A stretch of 64,000 nt of DNA, taken from an uncultured Clostridia bacterium. GTDB lineage: Bacteria; Bacillota; Clostridia; Oscillospirales; Ruminococcaceae. The position numbers and the translations under genes were made by a program. Under the pieces are notes generated by a model. The model did no database searches, was not told the DNA's origin, and saw only the letters and a list, made by a program, of their open reading frames with translations. Below are positions 34,793 through 44,772 of this stretch, one piece after another; within the stretch, counting starts at the first letter, position 1; each line of letters starts with the position of its first letter. The stretch is taken from contig CALCUE010000026.1 in assembly GCA_937906945.1 (NCBI GenBank), positions 62,001 through 126,000 on the forward strand. The letters run 5' to 3'.

Positions 34793-36310
34793 ATGGAACT
34801 GACACAATTTGAAAAAACCGGAGCCAACGAAGCTAAGCTCACCGTTAAAGTTACGGCGGAAGAATTCGGACGCGCTGTTGACAACGCTATCCGTGAAAAA
34901 GGTAAAACTTTGACCGTTCCGGGATTCCGTAAAGGCAAAGCCCCCAAAGCTCTTCTCGAGAAACATTACAGCAGAGCTTATTTCTATTCTGACGCTGTCA
35001 ACGCGACATATCCCACCGCTTATGAAATGGCGGTTGAAAAAGCGGATATCGTTCCGGTTGACCAGGCTGATATCGCTATCGTGGATTGTTCTGAAGATGG
35101 TTATACCTTTACTGCCGTTGTCACGGTGAAACCGGAAGTTACCGTCAAAGACTATAAAGGAATTAAAGTTAACAAAACGATTGTTACCGTTACCGACAAT
35201 GAGATCGAGCATGAGCTCGGCCATATGCTGGAAAGAAACGCCAGAATCCTTACCGTCGAAGACAGACCCTGCCAGAATGGCGATCAGGTCGAGATCGACT
35301 ATGAAGGATTCAAAGATGGTGTTCCGTTTGAAGGTGGCAAGGGCGAAAAATATACCCTGGAGCTTGGTTCCCAGACCTTTATTCCCGGATTTGAGGATCA
35401 GGTTTGCGGCCACAGCATCGGCGAGGATTTTGACGTCAACGTGACTTTCCCGGAAGATTATCACGCCGAGGAACTGAAAGGCGCCGCCACGGTTTTCAAA
35501 TGCCATCTTTACAGCATTAAATGCAAAGAGCTTCCTGAAGCGGATGATGAATTTGCCAAAGACGTCAGCGAGTTTGACACGCTGGACGAACTGAAAGCGG
35601 ACATCAGAAAACATCTGGAAGAAAGAGCTGAAGATGCTTCCAACAACGAGATCGAGGAGCAGTTGGCTGACGTCATCATCGCCAACACCACCGTTGACGT
35701 TCCGGAATGCATGTACGAAGCCAGAATCGAAGATATGGTCTCCGATTTCGAGAACAGACTGGCCCGCTCCGGTCTTACTCTGGATGAGTATCTTAAATAT
35801 ACCGGCGCTGACAAAGAGGAATTCCTGAAAGGTTTCCGTCCGCAGGCTGAGCGTCAGGTCAAGATTCGTCTTGCTCTGGAAGCTGTCGCGCAGATGGAGA
35901 ATATCACCGTTTCCAAAGAAGAAATGGATGAGGAATATAAGATGCTGGCTGAACGCTATGACCTTAAAGAAGAACAGGTTCGTCAGATCGCTCCGTTTGA
36001 GTCTCTTTCGGAAGACCTTGCTGTTGAGAAAGCCATGAAATTCGTTCGTGAGAACGCAAAGATCACCGAAGTGAAACCCGGCGAAGAAGCTCCGAAGAAA
36101 AAACGCACCACTAAGAAAAAGAGCGAGGAAGCTCCCGCTGAGGAACAGACCACGGAAGAGGCTCCGAAGAAAAAACGCGCTACCAAGAAAAAGGTAGAGG
36201 AAACCGCCACCGAGGAAAAACCGGCTGAAGAACAACCCGCGGAAGAAGCTCCGAAGAAAAGAGCACCCCGCAAAAAGAAAACCGAAGAACTTGATCCTTC
36301 GATGGACTGA
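34793..36310 (+). CDS. tig: Trigger factor with lysine-rich repeat tail
   Basis: The ribosome-bound chaperone. It has the N-terminal ribosome-binding domain with the GFRKGKAP signature (about 43-50), a central FKBP-like PPIase domain (about 155-240; CQNGDQVEIDYEGF) and the C-terminal chaperone arms (to about 430). An extra 75-residue tail follows, containing three copies of an EEAPKKKRxTKKK-type unit separated by Glu/Ala/Pro linkers. Typical trigger factors stop near 430. AGGAGG precedes the ATG and TATACT at 34751-34756 is a possible -10. First gene of the proteostasis cluster with clpP, clpX and lon. Confidence 0.95.
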   Translation: MELTQFEKTGANEAKLTVKVTAEEFGRAVDNAIREKGKTLTVPGFRKGKAPKALLEKHYSRAYFYSDAVNATYPTAYEMAVEKADIVPVDQADIAIVDCSEDGYTFTAVVTVKPEVTVKDYKGIKVNKTIVTVTDNEIEHELGHMLERNARILTVEDRPCQNGDQVEIDYEGFKDGVPFEGGKGEKYTLELGSQTFIPGFEDQVCGHSIGEDFDVNVTFPEDYHAEELKGAATVFKCHLYSIKCKELPEADDEFAKDVSEFDTLDELKADIRKHLEERAEDASNNEIEEQLADVIIANTTVDVPECMYEARIEDMVSDFENRLARSGLTLDEYLKYTGADKEEFLKGFRPQAERQVKIRLALEAVAQMENITVSKEEMDEEYKMLAERYDLKEEQVRQIAPFESLSEDLAVEKAMKFVRENAKITEVKPGEEAPKKKRTTKKKSEEAPAEEQTTEEAPKKKRATKKKVEETATEEKPAEEQPAEEAPKKRAPRKKKTEELDPSMD

Positions 36311-36359
36311 TAAAACATAACGGTTTCAGGAGAAACTGCAATATCATCGCTTGTATTGG

Positions 36360-36389
36360 AGGATCTCCGGAATTTCTTCCGGAGGTCCT
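36360..36389 (+). other. 13-bp hairpin between tig and clpP
   Basis: 36360-36372 pairs with 36377-36389 (one G-U pair) around a TTTC loop. No T-run follows, so it is more likely a processing or stability element than a full terminator. Confidence 0.4.
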
Positions 36390-36448
36390 TCGTGTAATAT
36401 GAGACTTTTTTTGACAAGCTTTTCACATTTTGGAAGGAGTGAATATCA

Positions 36449-37033
36449 ATGAGTCTGGTACCGATGGTCATTGAACAGACCAATCGCGGAGAACGTTCCT
36501 ATGACATTTTCTCCCGCTTACTGAACGACCGGATCATTATGCTTTGTGACGAGGTCAACGACGCGACGGCAAGCCTTGTTGTCGCCCAACTTCTGTATTT
36601 GGAAGGTCAGGATCCGGATAAGGATATCAGCCTTTATATCAATAGCCCCGGTGGCTCCATTTCCGCCGGTATGGCGATTTACGACACAATGAAATATATT
36701 AAATGCGACGTTTCCACGATCTGTATCGGTATGGCCGCTTCCATGGGAGCGTTCCTGCTCAGTTCCGGAACCAAAGGCAAACGGATCGCCCTTCCCAACA
36801 GCGAAATTGTGATTCATCAGCCTCTCGGCGGAGCACAGGGTCAGGCCTCGGATATCAAGATCCACGCGGATCATATCATCGCGACGAGAGAAAAACTGAA
36901 TCGCATCCTTTCTGAACAGACCGGCCAACCGCTGGACGTCATTTACAGGGATACGGACCGTGATAACTTTATGTCGGCACAGGAAGCTTTGGAATATGGT
37001 CTGATCGACAAAGTAATCGACCACAGGGAATAA
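36449..37033 (+). CDS. clpP: ATP-dependent Clp protease proteolytic subunit
   Basis: A 194-residue ClpP with the catalytic triad intact: Ser in [11 protein letters not shown] (about 96-98), His in VIHQPLGG (about 122) and Asp in RDTDRDNFM (about 171). It forms the barrel-shaped tetradecamer fed by ClpX. GGAAGGAG precedes the ATG. No clear CtsR box was seen upstream. Confidence 0.97.
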   Translation: MSLVPMVIEQTNRGERSYDIFSRLLNDRIIMLCDEVNDATASLVVAQLLYLEGQDPDKDISLYINSPGGSISAGMAIYDTMKYIKCDVSTICIGMAASMGAFLLSSGTKGKRIALPNSEIVIHQPLGGAQGQASDIKIHADHIIATREKLNRILSEQTGQPLDVIYRDTDRDNFMSAQEALEYGLIDKVIDHRE

Positions 37034-37058
37034 TCAACAAAAGTTGGAGGCTTAACGA

Positions 37059-38372
37059 ATGGCCAATAAAGACGGACAGAAAATGCGTTGCTCCTTCTGC
37101 GGAAAAACGCAGGATATGGTCTATAAAATGATAACCGGTCCCGGGGTCTGTATTTGCGATGAATGTGTCAATCTTTGCATGGATATTCTCTATGAAGGCG
37201 AAGAAGATGATCCGCTTGAGAAGACAAAACGCAAGAAGCAGGGAAAAGAAAAAGCTTTAATTGATCCGGCGACACTTTTGAAGCCGGCGGAATTAAAAGC
37301 GGTGTTGGACCAATATGTCATCGGTCAGGACGCGGCGAAAATGACGCTTTGTGTCGCTGTCTATAACCATTACAAACGCATTTTGAGCAAAGTGAACACC
37401 GAGGACGTCGAACTTCAGAAAAGCAACGTGCTTCTTTTGGGACCGACCGGTACCGGTAAAACGCTGTTGGCGCAGACATTGGCGAGGGTGCTTGGCGTTC
37501 CATTCGCTATTGCGGACGCAACCACTATCACCGAGGCCGGTTACGTCGGTGAAGATGCCGAAAACGTGCTTCTTCGATTGATTCAGGCCGCGGATTTCGA
37601 TGTGGAAGCCGCTCAGCGGGGCATTATCTATGTGGATGAGATCGATAAAATCACCAGAAAGTCGGAAAATCCATCCATTACGAGGGACGTTGGCGGCGAA
37701 GGCGTTCAGCAGGCGCTTCTTAAAATGTTGGAAGGAACTGTTTCCAATGTTCCGCCGCAAGGCGGCAGAAAGCATCCGCAGCAGGAATTTATCCAGATTG
37801 ACACAACCAATATCCTGTTTATCTGCGGTGGTTCTTTTGATGGAATCGAACCAATCATTGAAAAACGGGTGGCCAGTTCAGCATTGGGATTCGGCGCTAC
37901 CGTGCTCAGCCAGAAAGCCAAAGAAACGACGGATCTGCTCAAGCAGGTGACGCCGCATGATCTGGTAAAATTCGGGATCATTCCGGAGATGGTTGGCCGG
38001 CTTCCGGTTATCACCGCTCTGGAAAATCTGGATAAACCGGCTTTGGTAAAAATTCTTACCGAACCGAAAAACAGCCTGGTTAAACAGTATCAAAAGCTGT
38101 TTGATCTGGACGGAGTCAGTCTTCAGTTTACGGATGGCGCTTTGGAGGCCATCGCTCAAAAAGCCATTGACCGCAAGACCGGCGCCAGAGGTCTTCGCTC
38201 CATTATGGAAGAAACCTTATCGAAACTGATGTTTGAACTTCCTTCCGATGAGACGGCAGTCGCCGTTGTTATCGGGGAGGATTGTGTCAATGACGGTGCG
38301 GAACCGGTGGTCGAGCACAATCCTTATAAGAAAAACGTGCCGCTGGAAGTGGCCGTAAAAGCAGAAAAATAA
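37059..38372 (+). CDS. clpX: ATP-dependent Clp protease ATP-binding subunit ClpX
   Basis: The unfoldase for ClpP. The 437-residue chain has the N-terminal C4 zinc finger ([11 protein letters not shown] and [10 protein letters not shown], about 8-36), the AAA+ P-loop [11 protein letters not shown] (about 127-137), Walker [11 protein letters not shown], the RDVGGEGVQ loop and the GARGLR sensor-2 (about 372-377). TTGGAGG precedes the ATG, 25 bases after clpP, so the two are probably cotranscribed. Confidence 0.97.
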   Translation: MANKDGQKMRCSFCGKTQDMVYKMITGPGVCICDECVNLCMDILYEGEEDDPLEKTKRKKQGKEKALIDPATLLKPAELKAVLDQYVIGQDAAKMTLCVAVYNHYKRILSKVNTEDVELQKSNVLLLGPTGTGKTLLAQTLARVLGVPFAIADATTITEAGYVGEDAENVLLRLIQAADFDVEAAQRGIIYVDEIDKITRKSENPSITRDVGGEGVQQALLKMLEGTVSNVPPQGGRKHPQQEFIQIDTTNILFICGGSFDGIEPIIEKRVASSALGFGATVLSQKAKETTDLLKQVTPHDLVKFGIIPEMVGRLPVITALENLDKPALVKILTEPKNSLVKQYQKLFDLDGVSLQFTDGALEAIAQKAIDRKTGARGLRSIMEETLSKLMFELPSDETAVAVVIGEDCVNDGAEPVVEHNPYKKNVPLEVAVKAEK

Positions 38373-38379
38373 GCGATTC

Positions 38380-38411
38380 GTAACCCCGTTGGGAATAGCC
38401 ACCGGGGTTAC
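38380..38411 (+). other. Hairpin between clpX and lon
   Basis: GTAACCCCG (38380-38388) pairs with CGGGGTTAC (38403-38411). A short T-containing stretch follows and then the lon ribosome binding site. It may be a weak terminator giving partial readthrough into lon. Confidence 0.45.
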
Positions 38412-38438
38412 CGTTTCCTTTTACCGGAGGTGGATACC

Positions 38439-40871
38439 TTGGAAGAAGAAAAAATTCTGGAACAGAAAACATTGCCAATGATCGCCATGCGTGGTCTTGT
38501 GCTTTTTCCCAATATGATCCTTCATTTCGACGTAGGCCGCAAAAAATCCATGGCGGCGCTGGAAGAAGCAATGAAGGGAGAACGGCGTGTTTTTCTGACC
38601 TCCCAGAAGAACATAGAGGAAGAAGAAATCTCGACCGATAAGCTTCATAAAGTCGGTGTGGTTGCCGAAGTCCGTCAAGTTTTAAAAACGGATGATGGAA
38701 CTATGCGGATTTTGGTGGAAGGCAAGTATCGTGCCAAACTTCTGGAGATCGTCTCAGAGGAACCTTATCTGACGGCAACGGTCGAGGAATATCCTCTGAA
38801 AAACTTGAAACCGAAAAAGTCGGTGCTTTGCACGGCGCTGATGCGCACCGTCAAAGATCTCTTTAACGAATATACATTCCTTGTGCCCAAAATGCCGAAA
38901 GAATTGATCGTCAAGGCTTTTACCATTGAGGATCCGGTCGCTTTGGGAGAGTTCTTGGCCGGGAATCTTAATATTGATACAGAAGATAAACAGACAATTC
39001 TGGAAGAATCGAACCACGTTAAACGGCTCGAGCTTCTTGCCAATGTACTCGAAAACGAGAACAACATTTTAAGTGTTGAGCACGATATTTTCGAGCGTGT
39101 CAAAGATCAGGTCGATCAGAATCAGCGGGAATATTATTTGCGCGAACAACTGAAAGCGATCACCGATGAATTGGGCGAAGGGGAAAACGTCCAGGAGGAA
39201 TCGGACGTCTATCGTAAGAAGATCGAAGACTTGCATCTGGAGGGAGAGGTTCGTGATAAGCTCCTTGAGGAGACGGATCGCCTTTTCAAAATGCCGCCGA
39301 ACAGTCACGAATCCAGCGTGATCCGTACCTATTTGGACACCTGCCTGGCTCTTCCGTGGAACAAAAAAACAACGGAGAAAATTGATCTTGCCAAAGCGAA
39401 AAAACAGCTTGACAAAAATCATTATGGCCTTGAAAAAGTAAAAGATCGAATTCTGGAGCTTCTTGCTGTGCGAAAGTTGGCGCCGGATATCAAAGGACAG
39501 ATCCTTTGCCTTGTAGGACCGCCCGGTGTTGGCAAAACATCCATCGCGAAAGATATCGCCTTAGCTATGGGACGAAAATATACTCGTATTTCTTTAGGCG
39601 GTATGAAAGATGAATCGGACATCCGTGGGCACAGAAAAACATACATAGGCGCTATGCCGGGACGGATCATGAACGCGGTCAAACTGGCGGGAAGCAAAAA
39701 TGCGCTGATCCTTTTGGACGAAATTGACAAAATGGGCAGCGACTTTCACGGAGATCCGGCTTCCGCCATGTTGGAGGTTTTGGATCCGGAACAGAACGTG
39801 GCGTTTCGGGATCATTTTATTGAGGTCCCGTTTGACCTTTCGGACATCCTTTTCATCACAACGGCTAATGACGCCAGTACGATTCCGGAGCCGCTGTATG
39901 ACCGTATGGAAGTCATAGAGCTGACCTCTTATACCAGAGAAGAAAAATTCCATATCGCTAAAAATCATCTGATCAAAAAGGAAATGAAACGACATGGTTT
40001 GACAGCCCGGGATTTTAAGCTGACCGATGATGGGATCTATTCGCTTCTCGATTTCTATACCCGTGAAGCTGGTGTCCGGAATCTTGAACGCACCATTGGC
40101 ACTCTTTGCCGGAAAGCGGCGAAAAAGATCGTTTCCGGGGAAGAGAAAAAAATCGTTGTAAGCGAAAACAACGTTTCGGAATTTCTTGGCGTGAAAAAAT
40201 TCAAACCAGAAACCATTCAAAAGGAAGACGCCATTGGTTTGGTTAATGGACTTGCCTGGACTTCGGTCGGCGGCGATATGTTGGAAGTAGAAGTGGCGAT
40301 CCTTGATGGCAGCGGAAAAATCGAGCTGACCGGTAATCTTGGCGACGTGATGAAAGAGTCGGCCAGAACGGCCATCAGTTACGTTCGTTCCTGCACGGAA
40401 AAATATGGGATCGAGCACGATTTTTATAAAACAAAAGACGTTCACATCCATGTACCAGAGGGAGCCGTTCCCAAGGACGGTCCTTCTGCCGGTGTCACGC
40501 TTTGTACGGCGATCGTTTCCGCTCTTTCCGGACTTCCGGTTCGTCGGGAGGTAGCTATGACCGGAGAAATCACTCTTCGTGGACGGGTCCTCGCCATTGG
40601 CGGACTTCGTGAGAAAACGATGGCAGCGTATCGGGCCGGTGTAAAAACGGTAATTATACCTGCCGATAACGTCCCGGATCTGGAAGAGATTGATCCGGTG
40701 GTGCGGGAAGCGATTACCTTCATTCCGGCATCACGTATTGAAACGGTATTGGATGCCGCCTTGATAAAGCCGACAGAACCGATCATCTCCCATGAGCTTC
40801 CCTATATTTCCACGGATATTCCCATGATCTCGTTGGATGACAAAAAGCCGATCATGGTCAATATTCAGTAA
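38439..40871 (+). CDS. lon: ATP-dependent protease Lon
   Basis: An 810-residue LonA. It has an N-terminal substrate-binding domain (about 10-210), a coiled segment, the AAA+ module with P-loop GPPGVGKTS (about 356-364), and a C-terminal protease domain with the Ser-Lys dyad (PKDGPSAG, Ser near 681; Lys about 43 residues on). It degrades misfolded and regulatory proteins in the cytosol. The start is TTG at 38439, 8 bases after GGAGG; the GTG 9 bases earlier overlaps that Shine-Dalgarno and is rejected. Confidence 0.96.
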   Translation: MEEEKILEQKTLPMIAMRGLVLFPNMILHFDVGRKKSMAALEEAMKGERRVFLTSQKNIEEEEISTDKLHKVGVVAEVRQVLKTDDGTMRILVEGKYRAKLLEIVSEEPYLTATVEEYPLKNLKPKKSVLCTALMRTVKDLFNEYTFLVPKMPKELIVKAFTIEDPVALGEFLAGNLNIDTEDKQTILEESNHVKRLELLANVLENENNILSVEHDIFERVKDQVDQNQREYYLREQLKAITDELGEGENVQEESDVYRKKIEDLHLEGEVRDKLLEETDRLFKMPPNSHESSVIRTYLDTCLALPWNKKTTEKIDLAKAKKQLDKNHYGLEKVKDRILELLAVRKLAPDIKGQILCLVGPPGVGKTSIAKDIALAMGRKYTRISLGGMKDESDIRGHRKTYIGAMPGRIMNAVKLAGSKNALILLDEIDKMGSDFHGDPASAMLEVLDPEQNVAFRDHFIEVPFDLSDILFITTANDASTIPEPLYDRMEVIELTSYTREEKFHIAKNHLIKKEMKRHGLTARDFKLTDDGIYSLLDFYTREAGVRNLERTIGTLCRKAAKKIVSGEEKKIVVSENNVSEFLGVKKFKPETIQKEDAIGLVNGLAWTSVGGDMLEVEVAILDGSGKIELTGNLGDVMKESARTAISYVRSCTEKYGIEHDFYKTKDVHIHVPEGAVPKDGPSAGVTLCTAIVSALSGLPVRREVAMTGEITLRGRVLAIGGLREKTMAAYRAGVKTVIIPADNVPDLEEIDPVVREAITFIPASRIETVLDAALIKPTEPIISHELPYISTDIPMISLDDKKPIMVNIQ

Positions 40872-40883
40872 GGAAGGATATTT

Positions 40884-41480
40884 ATGAATTATAATCACGC
40901 TGTTTTTGAGGCTGCCTATGGTACCTCGAAGCAACTTCCAAAAGAAGAACACATCGAATTTGCGTTTGCCGGTCATTCCAACGTGGGAAAATCATCTTTG
41001 ATGAATGCCATCTTTGGAAGAAAAGCGTTGGCACGGGTTTCCAGTCAACCGGGAAAAACGGTCACGGTCAATTTCTATGACGTGGACGGTGTAAAGTTCG
41101 TTGACTTGCCAGGATATGGTTACGCTAAAGTTTCTCTCAACGATAAAAAACGGTGGGCTGATCTGGTGGAAGGTTATCTGATGAGTGACCGGGATATCCG
41201 TTTGGTGGTTCAACTGATAGATAGCCGCCACACACCAACAAAAGACGATATTCAGATGATCGATTTTATGATCGACAACGAGATGCCGTTTATTATCGCG
41301 TTGACAAAATGCGATAAACTGAACCAGACCGAGCGAAAAAAAAGAGAAAAGGCTTTTCTGGAGGAAATTCCCTGCGCTGATCAGATTACTATGCTTTGGA
41401 CCAGTACAGAAACCGGTGAGGGAATTGCTGAACTGAAAGAAATTCTGGAAGAGCTGTGCTCGGATGAAGACGAAGAATAA
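40884..41480 (+). CDS. engB: Ribosome biogenesis GTP-binding protein EngB/YsxC
   Basis: A 198-residue TRAFAC GTPase with G1 GHSNVGKSSLMN (about 31-42), G3 DLPGYGYAKV and G4 TKCDK (about 140-144). It assists 50S assembly. AAGGAAGG precedes the ATG, 12 bases after lon. The lon-ysxC linkage is conserved in Firmicutes. A bidirectional terminator follows. Confidence 0.95.
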   Translation: MNYNHAVFEAAYGTSKQLPKEEHIEFAFAGHSNVGKSSLMNAIFGRKALARVSSQPGKTVTVNFYDVDGVKFVDLPGYGYAKVSLNDKKRWADLVEGYLMSDRDIRLVVQLIDSRHTPTKDDIQMIDFMIDNEMPFIIALTKCDKLNQTERKKREKAFLEEIPCADQITMLWTSTETGEGIAELKEILEELCSDEDEE

Positions 41481-41483
41481 TAA

Positions 41484-41518
41484 AAAATCCCTCTTTTTGC
41501 AAAGAGGGATTTTTTTAT
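41484..41518. terminator. Bidirectional intrinsic terminator between engB and dapA
   Basis: AAATCCCTCTTT pairs with AAAGAGGGATTT around TTGC, flanked by A-runs and T-runs, ending engB and the convergent dapA. Confidence 0.92.
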
Positions 41519-42402
41519 TACAGACGAAAAGATTTTAACACTTCGATCATTTTTCTTTCGGCTTCCGATTTCATTGTTCCCAACGGCAACCGCAGAACAC
41601 CGGTGTCACGTCCCAGTTCTTTCAACGCTTTTTTTAGCGGAATAGGGTTGATATCGGAAAAAAGAGCTTCAATAAGTGGCATATACCGAAGCTGAAGATC
41701 GACGGCCTTTTCCATTTCACCGGAAAAATAGGCTTCACAGAGGTCATGCACGTCTTTCGGGACGATATTGGCTAAAACGGAAATGACACCTTTTCCACCG
41801 AAGCTCAGCGTTGGGACAATGGTGTCATCGTTGCCGGAATAGATAGCGAAGCGATCTCCATAGAGAGAACGAATTTTAGCGATTTGTGAGAGATTTCCAC
41901 TGGCTTCCTTTATTGCGACAATGTTGGGAATGTCCTCCAGTCTCTCATAAAATTCCGGTCGCAGATTGACGCCGGTCCGGGCGGGAACGTTATAAAGAAT
42001 CATCGGAAGCTGAGCTCTTTCGGCAATATAACGATAATGTTCCGCCAGTCCATCCTCGTTGGCTTTGTTGTAATAGGGTGTCACACAAAGAATGGCGTCG
42101 GCACCGGCGTTTCGGGCATTCAGCGCTAACCGGGCGGCGTGTCGGGTATCGTTGCTTCCGGCTCCGGCAATCAGCGGTACCCGATGATGGATCGTATCTT
42201 TGATACGGCAAATAATGTTATATTGTTCCTCGTCGGAAAGAGTGGCCGCCTCTCCGGTGGTTCCATTGACGACAATCGCGTCTATTTTTTGTTCGATCAG
42301 TTCGTTGACAAAGTCAGCGTAACGATTTAAATCTACGGAACCGTCAGACCGCATTGGGGTAATGGTGGCCGCGGCGGCACCGGTAAAAATAAGAGCATCC
42401 AT
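41518..42402 (-). CDS. dapA: 4-hydroxy-tetrahydrodipicolinate synthase
   Basis: It condenses pyruvate and aspartate semialdehyde, the first committed step to diaminopimelate, lysine and spore dipicolinate. The 294-residue TIM barrel has the Schiff-base Lys in VAIKEASG (about 162), the Tyr in YNVPARTG (about 134) and GTTGEAATLS near residues 45-54. The ribosome binding site AGGAGGGA lies within a hairpin shared with the end of asd, the upstream gene that makes its substrate. Confidence 0.96.
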   Translation of the reverse strand: MDALIFTGAAAATITPMRSDGSVDLNRYADFVNELIEQKIDAIVVNGTTGEAATLSDEEQYNIICRIKDTIHHRVPLIAGAGSNDTRHAARLALNARNAGADAILCVTPYYNKANEDGLAEHYRYIAERAQLPMILYNVPARTGVNLRPEFYERLEDIPNIVAIKEASGNLSQIAKIRSLYGDRFAIYSGNDDTIVPTLSFGGKGVISVLANIVPKDVHDLCEAYFSGEMEKAVDLQLRYMPLIEALFSDINPIPLKKALKELGRDTGVLRLPLGTMKSEAERKMIEVLKSFRL

Positions 42403-42403
42403 A

Positions 42404-42456
42404 AAAAATCCCTCCTGTCATACCATCTTTTTATGATATGAACAAGAGGGATTTTT
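42404..42456 (-). promoter_or_regulatory. Hairpin between asd and dapA that buries the dapA ribosome binding site
   Basis: On the minus strand the asd-dapA gap folds into an 11-bp outer stem (AAAAATCCCTC, 42456-42446, with its complement 42414-42404) and an inner stem with G-U pairs. The GGAGGG Shine-Dalgarno of dapA is the 3' arm and the T-run directly precedes the ATG. It resembles a terminator for asd that also occludes dapA translation. Confidence 0.6.
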
Positions 42457-42462
42457 GGATAA

Positions 42463-43542
42463 TCAATCAAAATAGCCTTTGGCGGCCAGAAGTTCAGCCA
42501 TCAATACGTTTCCACCGGCGGCACCGCGAAGGGTGTTATGGGAAAGGCAAACAAATTTATAGTCATACTGGCTGTCCTCGCGAAGGCGTCCAATGGTAAT
42601 TCCCATGCCGTGCTCAAAGTCACGATCCAAACGGGCCTGCGGGCGGTCCGGTTCCTCAAAGTAATGGAGAAACTGGGAAGGAGCGGAGGGAAGAGACAAC
42701 TTTTGCGGTTCGCCGCTGAAGGCAGCCCAGCGTTCTTTGATTTCCTCGATGCTCGGCTTATGCTCAAAACTGACAAAAACTGCCGCTGTATGACCATCGG
42801 AAACCGGAACACGCAGGCACTGTGTTGTAATAGCGGGAACGGTGGCCGGAATGATTTGATCGCCCTCGATTTTTCCCCAGATTTTCATCGGTTCCTTTTC
42901 ACTTTTTTCTTCCTCACCGCCAATATACGGAATCAAGTTATCGACCATTTCGGGCCAACGCTCAAAATTCTTTCCGGCACCGGAAATGGCCTGGTACGTG
43001 CAGGCAAGAACTTTCGTGATACCGAATTCCCGGAGCGGATGCAAAGCGGGGACATAGCTTTGAATGGAACAGTTGGATTTGACGGAAATAAAGCCGCGTT
43101 TGGTGCCAAGACGCTTTTTCTGCGCCTCAATAATGGCGGCGTGTTCCGGATTTAATTCCGGGATGATCATGGGAACGTCCGGCGTGCCACGGTTGGCGCT
43201 GTTGTTGGACATGACGGGACATTCCAGTCTGGCGTAGCGCTCTTCCAACGCTTTGGTGGCTTCTTTATTGAGATTGATGGCGCAGAAAACAAAATCGACA
43301 GCGGCGGCTATTTTTTCTGCGTCAAGGTTCGCGTCATAAACAGGCATATTTAAGATCCATTCGGGAAGGGAAGTCTTCATGGCCCAACGGCCTTCGACCG
43401 CTTCCCGGTAGGTTTTTCCGGCGCTTTTTTGCGAGGCGGCCAACATGGTAATATGAAACCATGGGTGATTTTCCAAAATGGTAATCAGTCGCTGTCCTAC
43501 CATGCCGGTAGCGCCGATAATACCCACCCGATATTCTTTCAT
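42463..43542 (-). CDS. asd: Aspartate-semialdehyde dehydrogenase
   Basis: It reduces aspartyl phosphate with NADPH to aspartate semialdehyde, the branch point to lysine, threonine and methionine. The 359-residue chain has the Rossmann GATGMVGQ (about 10-17), catalytic Cys in SNCSIQ (about 159) and SGAGKNFERWP. Its sequence style (SNNSANRG, EHGMGITIGRLR) is that of the archaeal/fungal-type branch, which many Clostridia have. AGGAGG precedes the ATG. Next downstream gene is dapA. Confidence 0.94.
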   Translation of the reverse strand: MKEYRVGIIGATGMVGQRLITILENHPWFHITMLAASQKSAGKTYREAVEGRWAMKTSLPEWILNMPVYDANLDAEKIAAAVDFVFCAINLNKEATKALEERYARLECPVMSNNSANRGTPDVPMIIPELNPEHAAIIEAQKKRLGTKRGFISVKSNCSIQSYVPALHPLREFGITKVLACTYQAISGAGKNFERWPEMVDNLIPYIGGEEEKSEKEPMKIWGKIEGDQIIPATVPAITTQCLRVPVSDGHTAAVFVSFEHKPSIEEIKERWAAFSGEPQKLSLPSAPSQFLHYFEEPDRPQARLDRDFEHGMGITIGRLREDSQYDYKFVCLSHNTLRGAAGGNVLMAELLAAKGYFD

Positions 43543-43690
43543 TGATCAAAACCTCCTTCTATAAAAATAGGCTTGAAATCAAAAGCAACTTGCAATATAA
43601 TATATTAGTTATAAATATAAATATGATTTTATCATTTTGGCTTTTTTCTGTCAAATATTTTTTACTACACGAAAGCTACAGGTGAAAGAA

Positions 43691-44716
43691 TTGAAAACAA
43701 GTGACTTCTATTTTGACTTACCGGAAGAACTGATCGCGCAGCACCCGGTGGAGCAACGGGATCATTCCCGCATGATGCATCTCAATCGAGAGACCGGTGA
43801 AGTGGAACACAAACACTTTTATGAACTGCCGGATCTGTTGGAACCGGGCGATCTTTTGGTTATGAATGATTCCCGTGTCCTTCCGGCCAGACTGATAGGG
43901 GAAAGGGAAGACACTCATTCTCCCATTGAGTTCCTCCTTCTTAATCAAAAAGACCTGGATGTTTGGGAAATTCTTGTTCGCCCCGGAAAACACGCTAAAA
44001 TCGGAAAACGCTTTGTTTTCGGCGGAGGACTTTTAAAGGCGGAAGTCATCGACGTGATCGAGGACGGAAACCGGATCGTTCGTTTTGAGCATGAGGGCAA
44101 TATTTATAATATTCTGGACGAGATCGGGCAGATGCCGCTTCCGCCTTATATTACAGAAAAATTGGAAGATAAGGAGCGGTATCAGACCGTTTATTCCGAT
44201 CCGGTTGGTTCCGCGGCGGCTCCTACGGCTGGATTACACTTTACCAACGAGCTTTTGGATACCATTCGGGCCAAAGGCGTCAACACGGCTTTTGTGACTC
44301 TTCACGTCGGTCTGGGGACCTTCCGCCCGGTTAAAGTTGAAGACTTTGAACATCATATCATGCACACGGAGCATTATATGGTTTCCAAAGAAATGGCGGA
44401 CCTCATTAAAAAGACCAAGGAGTCCGGCCACAGGGTCATTGCGGTAGGAACAACGTCTTGCCGCACATTGGAGTCGGTAGCGGCAAAGTACGGGGAAGTT
44501 CGGGAAGACGACGATGATACCAGTATCTTTATTTATCCGGGATTTCATTTCAAGGTTCTGGATGGATTGATTACCAATTTTCATCTGCCGGAAAGTACCC
44601 TTATCATGTTGGTTTCCGCTTTCGCGGGGTATGAGCACGTGATGAATGCTTATGATATCGCAATCAAGGAGCGCTATCGCTTTTTCTCTTTTGGAGATTC
44701 CATGTGCATTTTATAA
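43691..44716 (+). CDS. queA: S-adenosylmethionine:tRNA ribosyltransferase-isomerase
   Basis: It makes epoxyqueuosine in tRNA from 7-aminomethyl-7-deazaguanine. The 341-residue length is standard, with [12 protein letters not shown] at the N-terminus, [11 protein letters not shown], and [10 protein letters not shown] near residue 180. The start is TTG at 43691, 6 bases after AGGTGA; the longer frame adds residues not found in the family. tgt, the other queuosine enzyme, is 600 bases downstream, separated by a minus-strand regulator. Confidence 0.95.
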   Translation: MKTSDFYFDLPEELIAQHPVEQRDHSRMMHLNRETGEVEHKHFYELPDLLEPGDLLVMNDSRVLPARLIGEREDTHSPIEFLLLNQKDLDVWEILVRPGKHAKIGKRFVFGGGLLKAEVIDVIEDGNRIVRFEHEGNIYNILDEIGQMPLPPYITEKLEDKERYQTVYSDPVGSAAAPTAGLHFTNELLDTIRAKGVNTAFVTLHVGLGTFRPVKVEDFEHHIMHTEHYMVSKEMADLIKKTKESGHRVIAVGTTSCRTLESVAAKYGEVREDDDDTSIFIYPGFHFKVLDGLITNFHLPESTLIMLVSAFAGYEHVMNAYDIAIKERYRFFSFGDSMCIL

Positions 44717-44724
44717 AAACAAAG

Positions 44725-44764
44725 CATAAAAAGCCATCTGAATTTTTTCAGATGGCTTTTTATG
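44725..44764. terminator. Bidirectional terminator between queA and the XRE regulator
   Basis: CATAAAAAGCCATCTGA (44725-44741) pairs with TCAGATGGCTTTTTATG (44748-44764) around a T-rich loop. Confidence 0.92.
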
Positions 44765-44772
44765 TTCTTCCA

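Noticed and set aside
34778..36235. Minus-strand open frame of 485 codons rich in Phe and Leu
   Set aside because: Antisense to tig; low-complexity pattern arises from the complement of Lys/Glu codons.
36311..36448. CtsR operator before clpP
   Set aside because: No tandem GGTCAAA-type heptads; a TTTTTTGACA stretch only partly resembles one.
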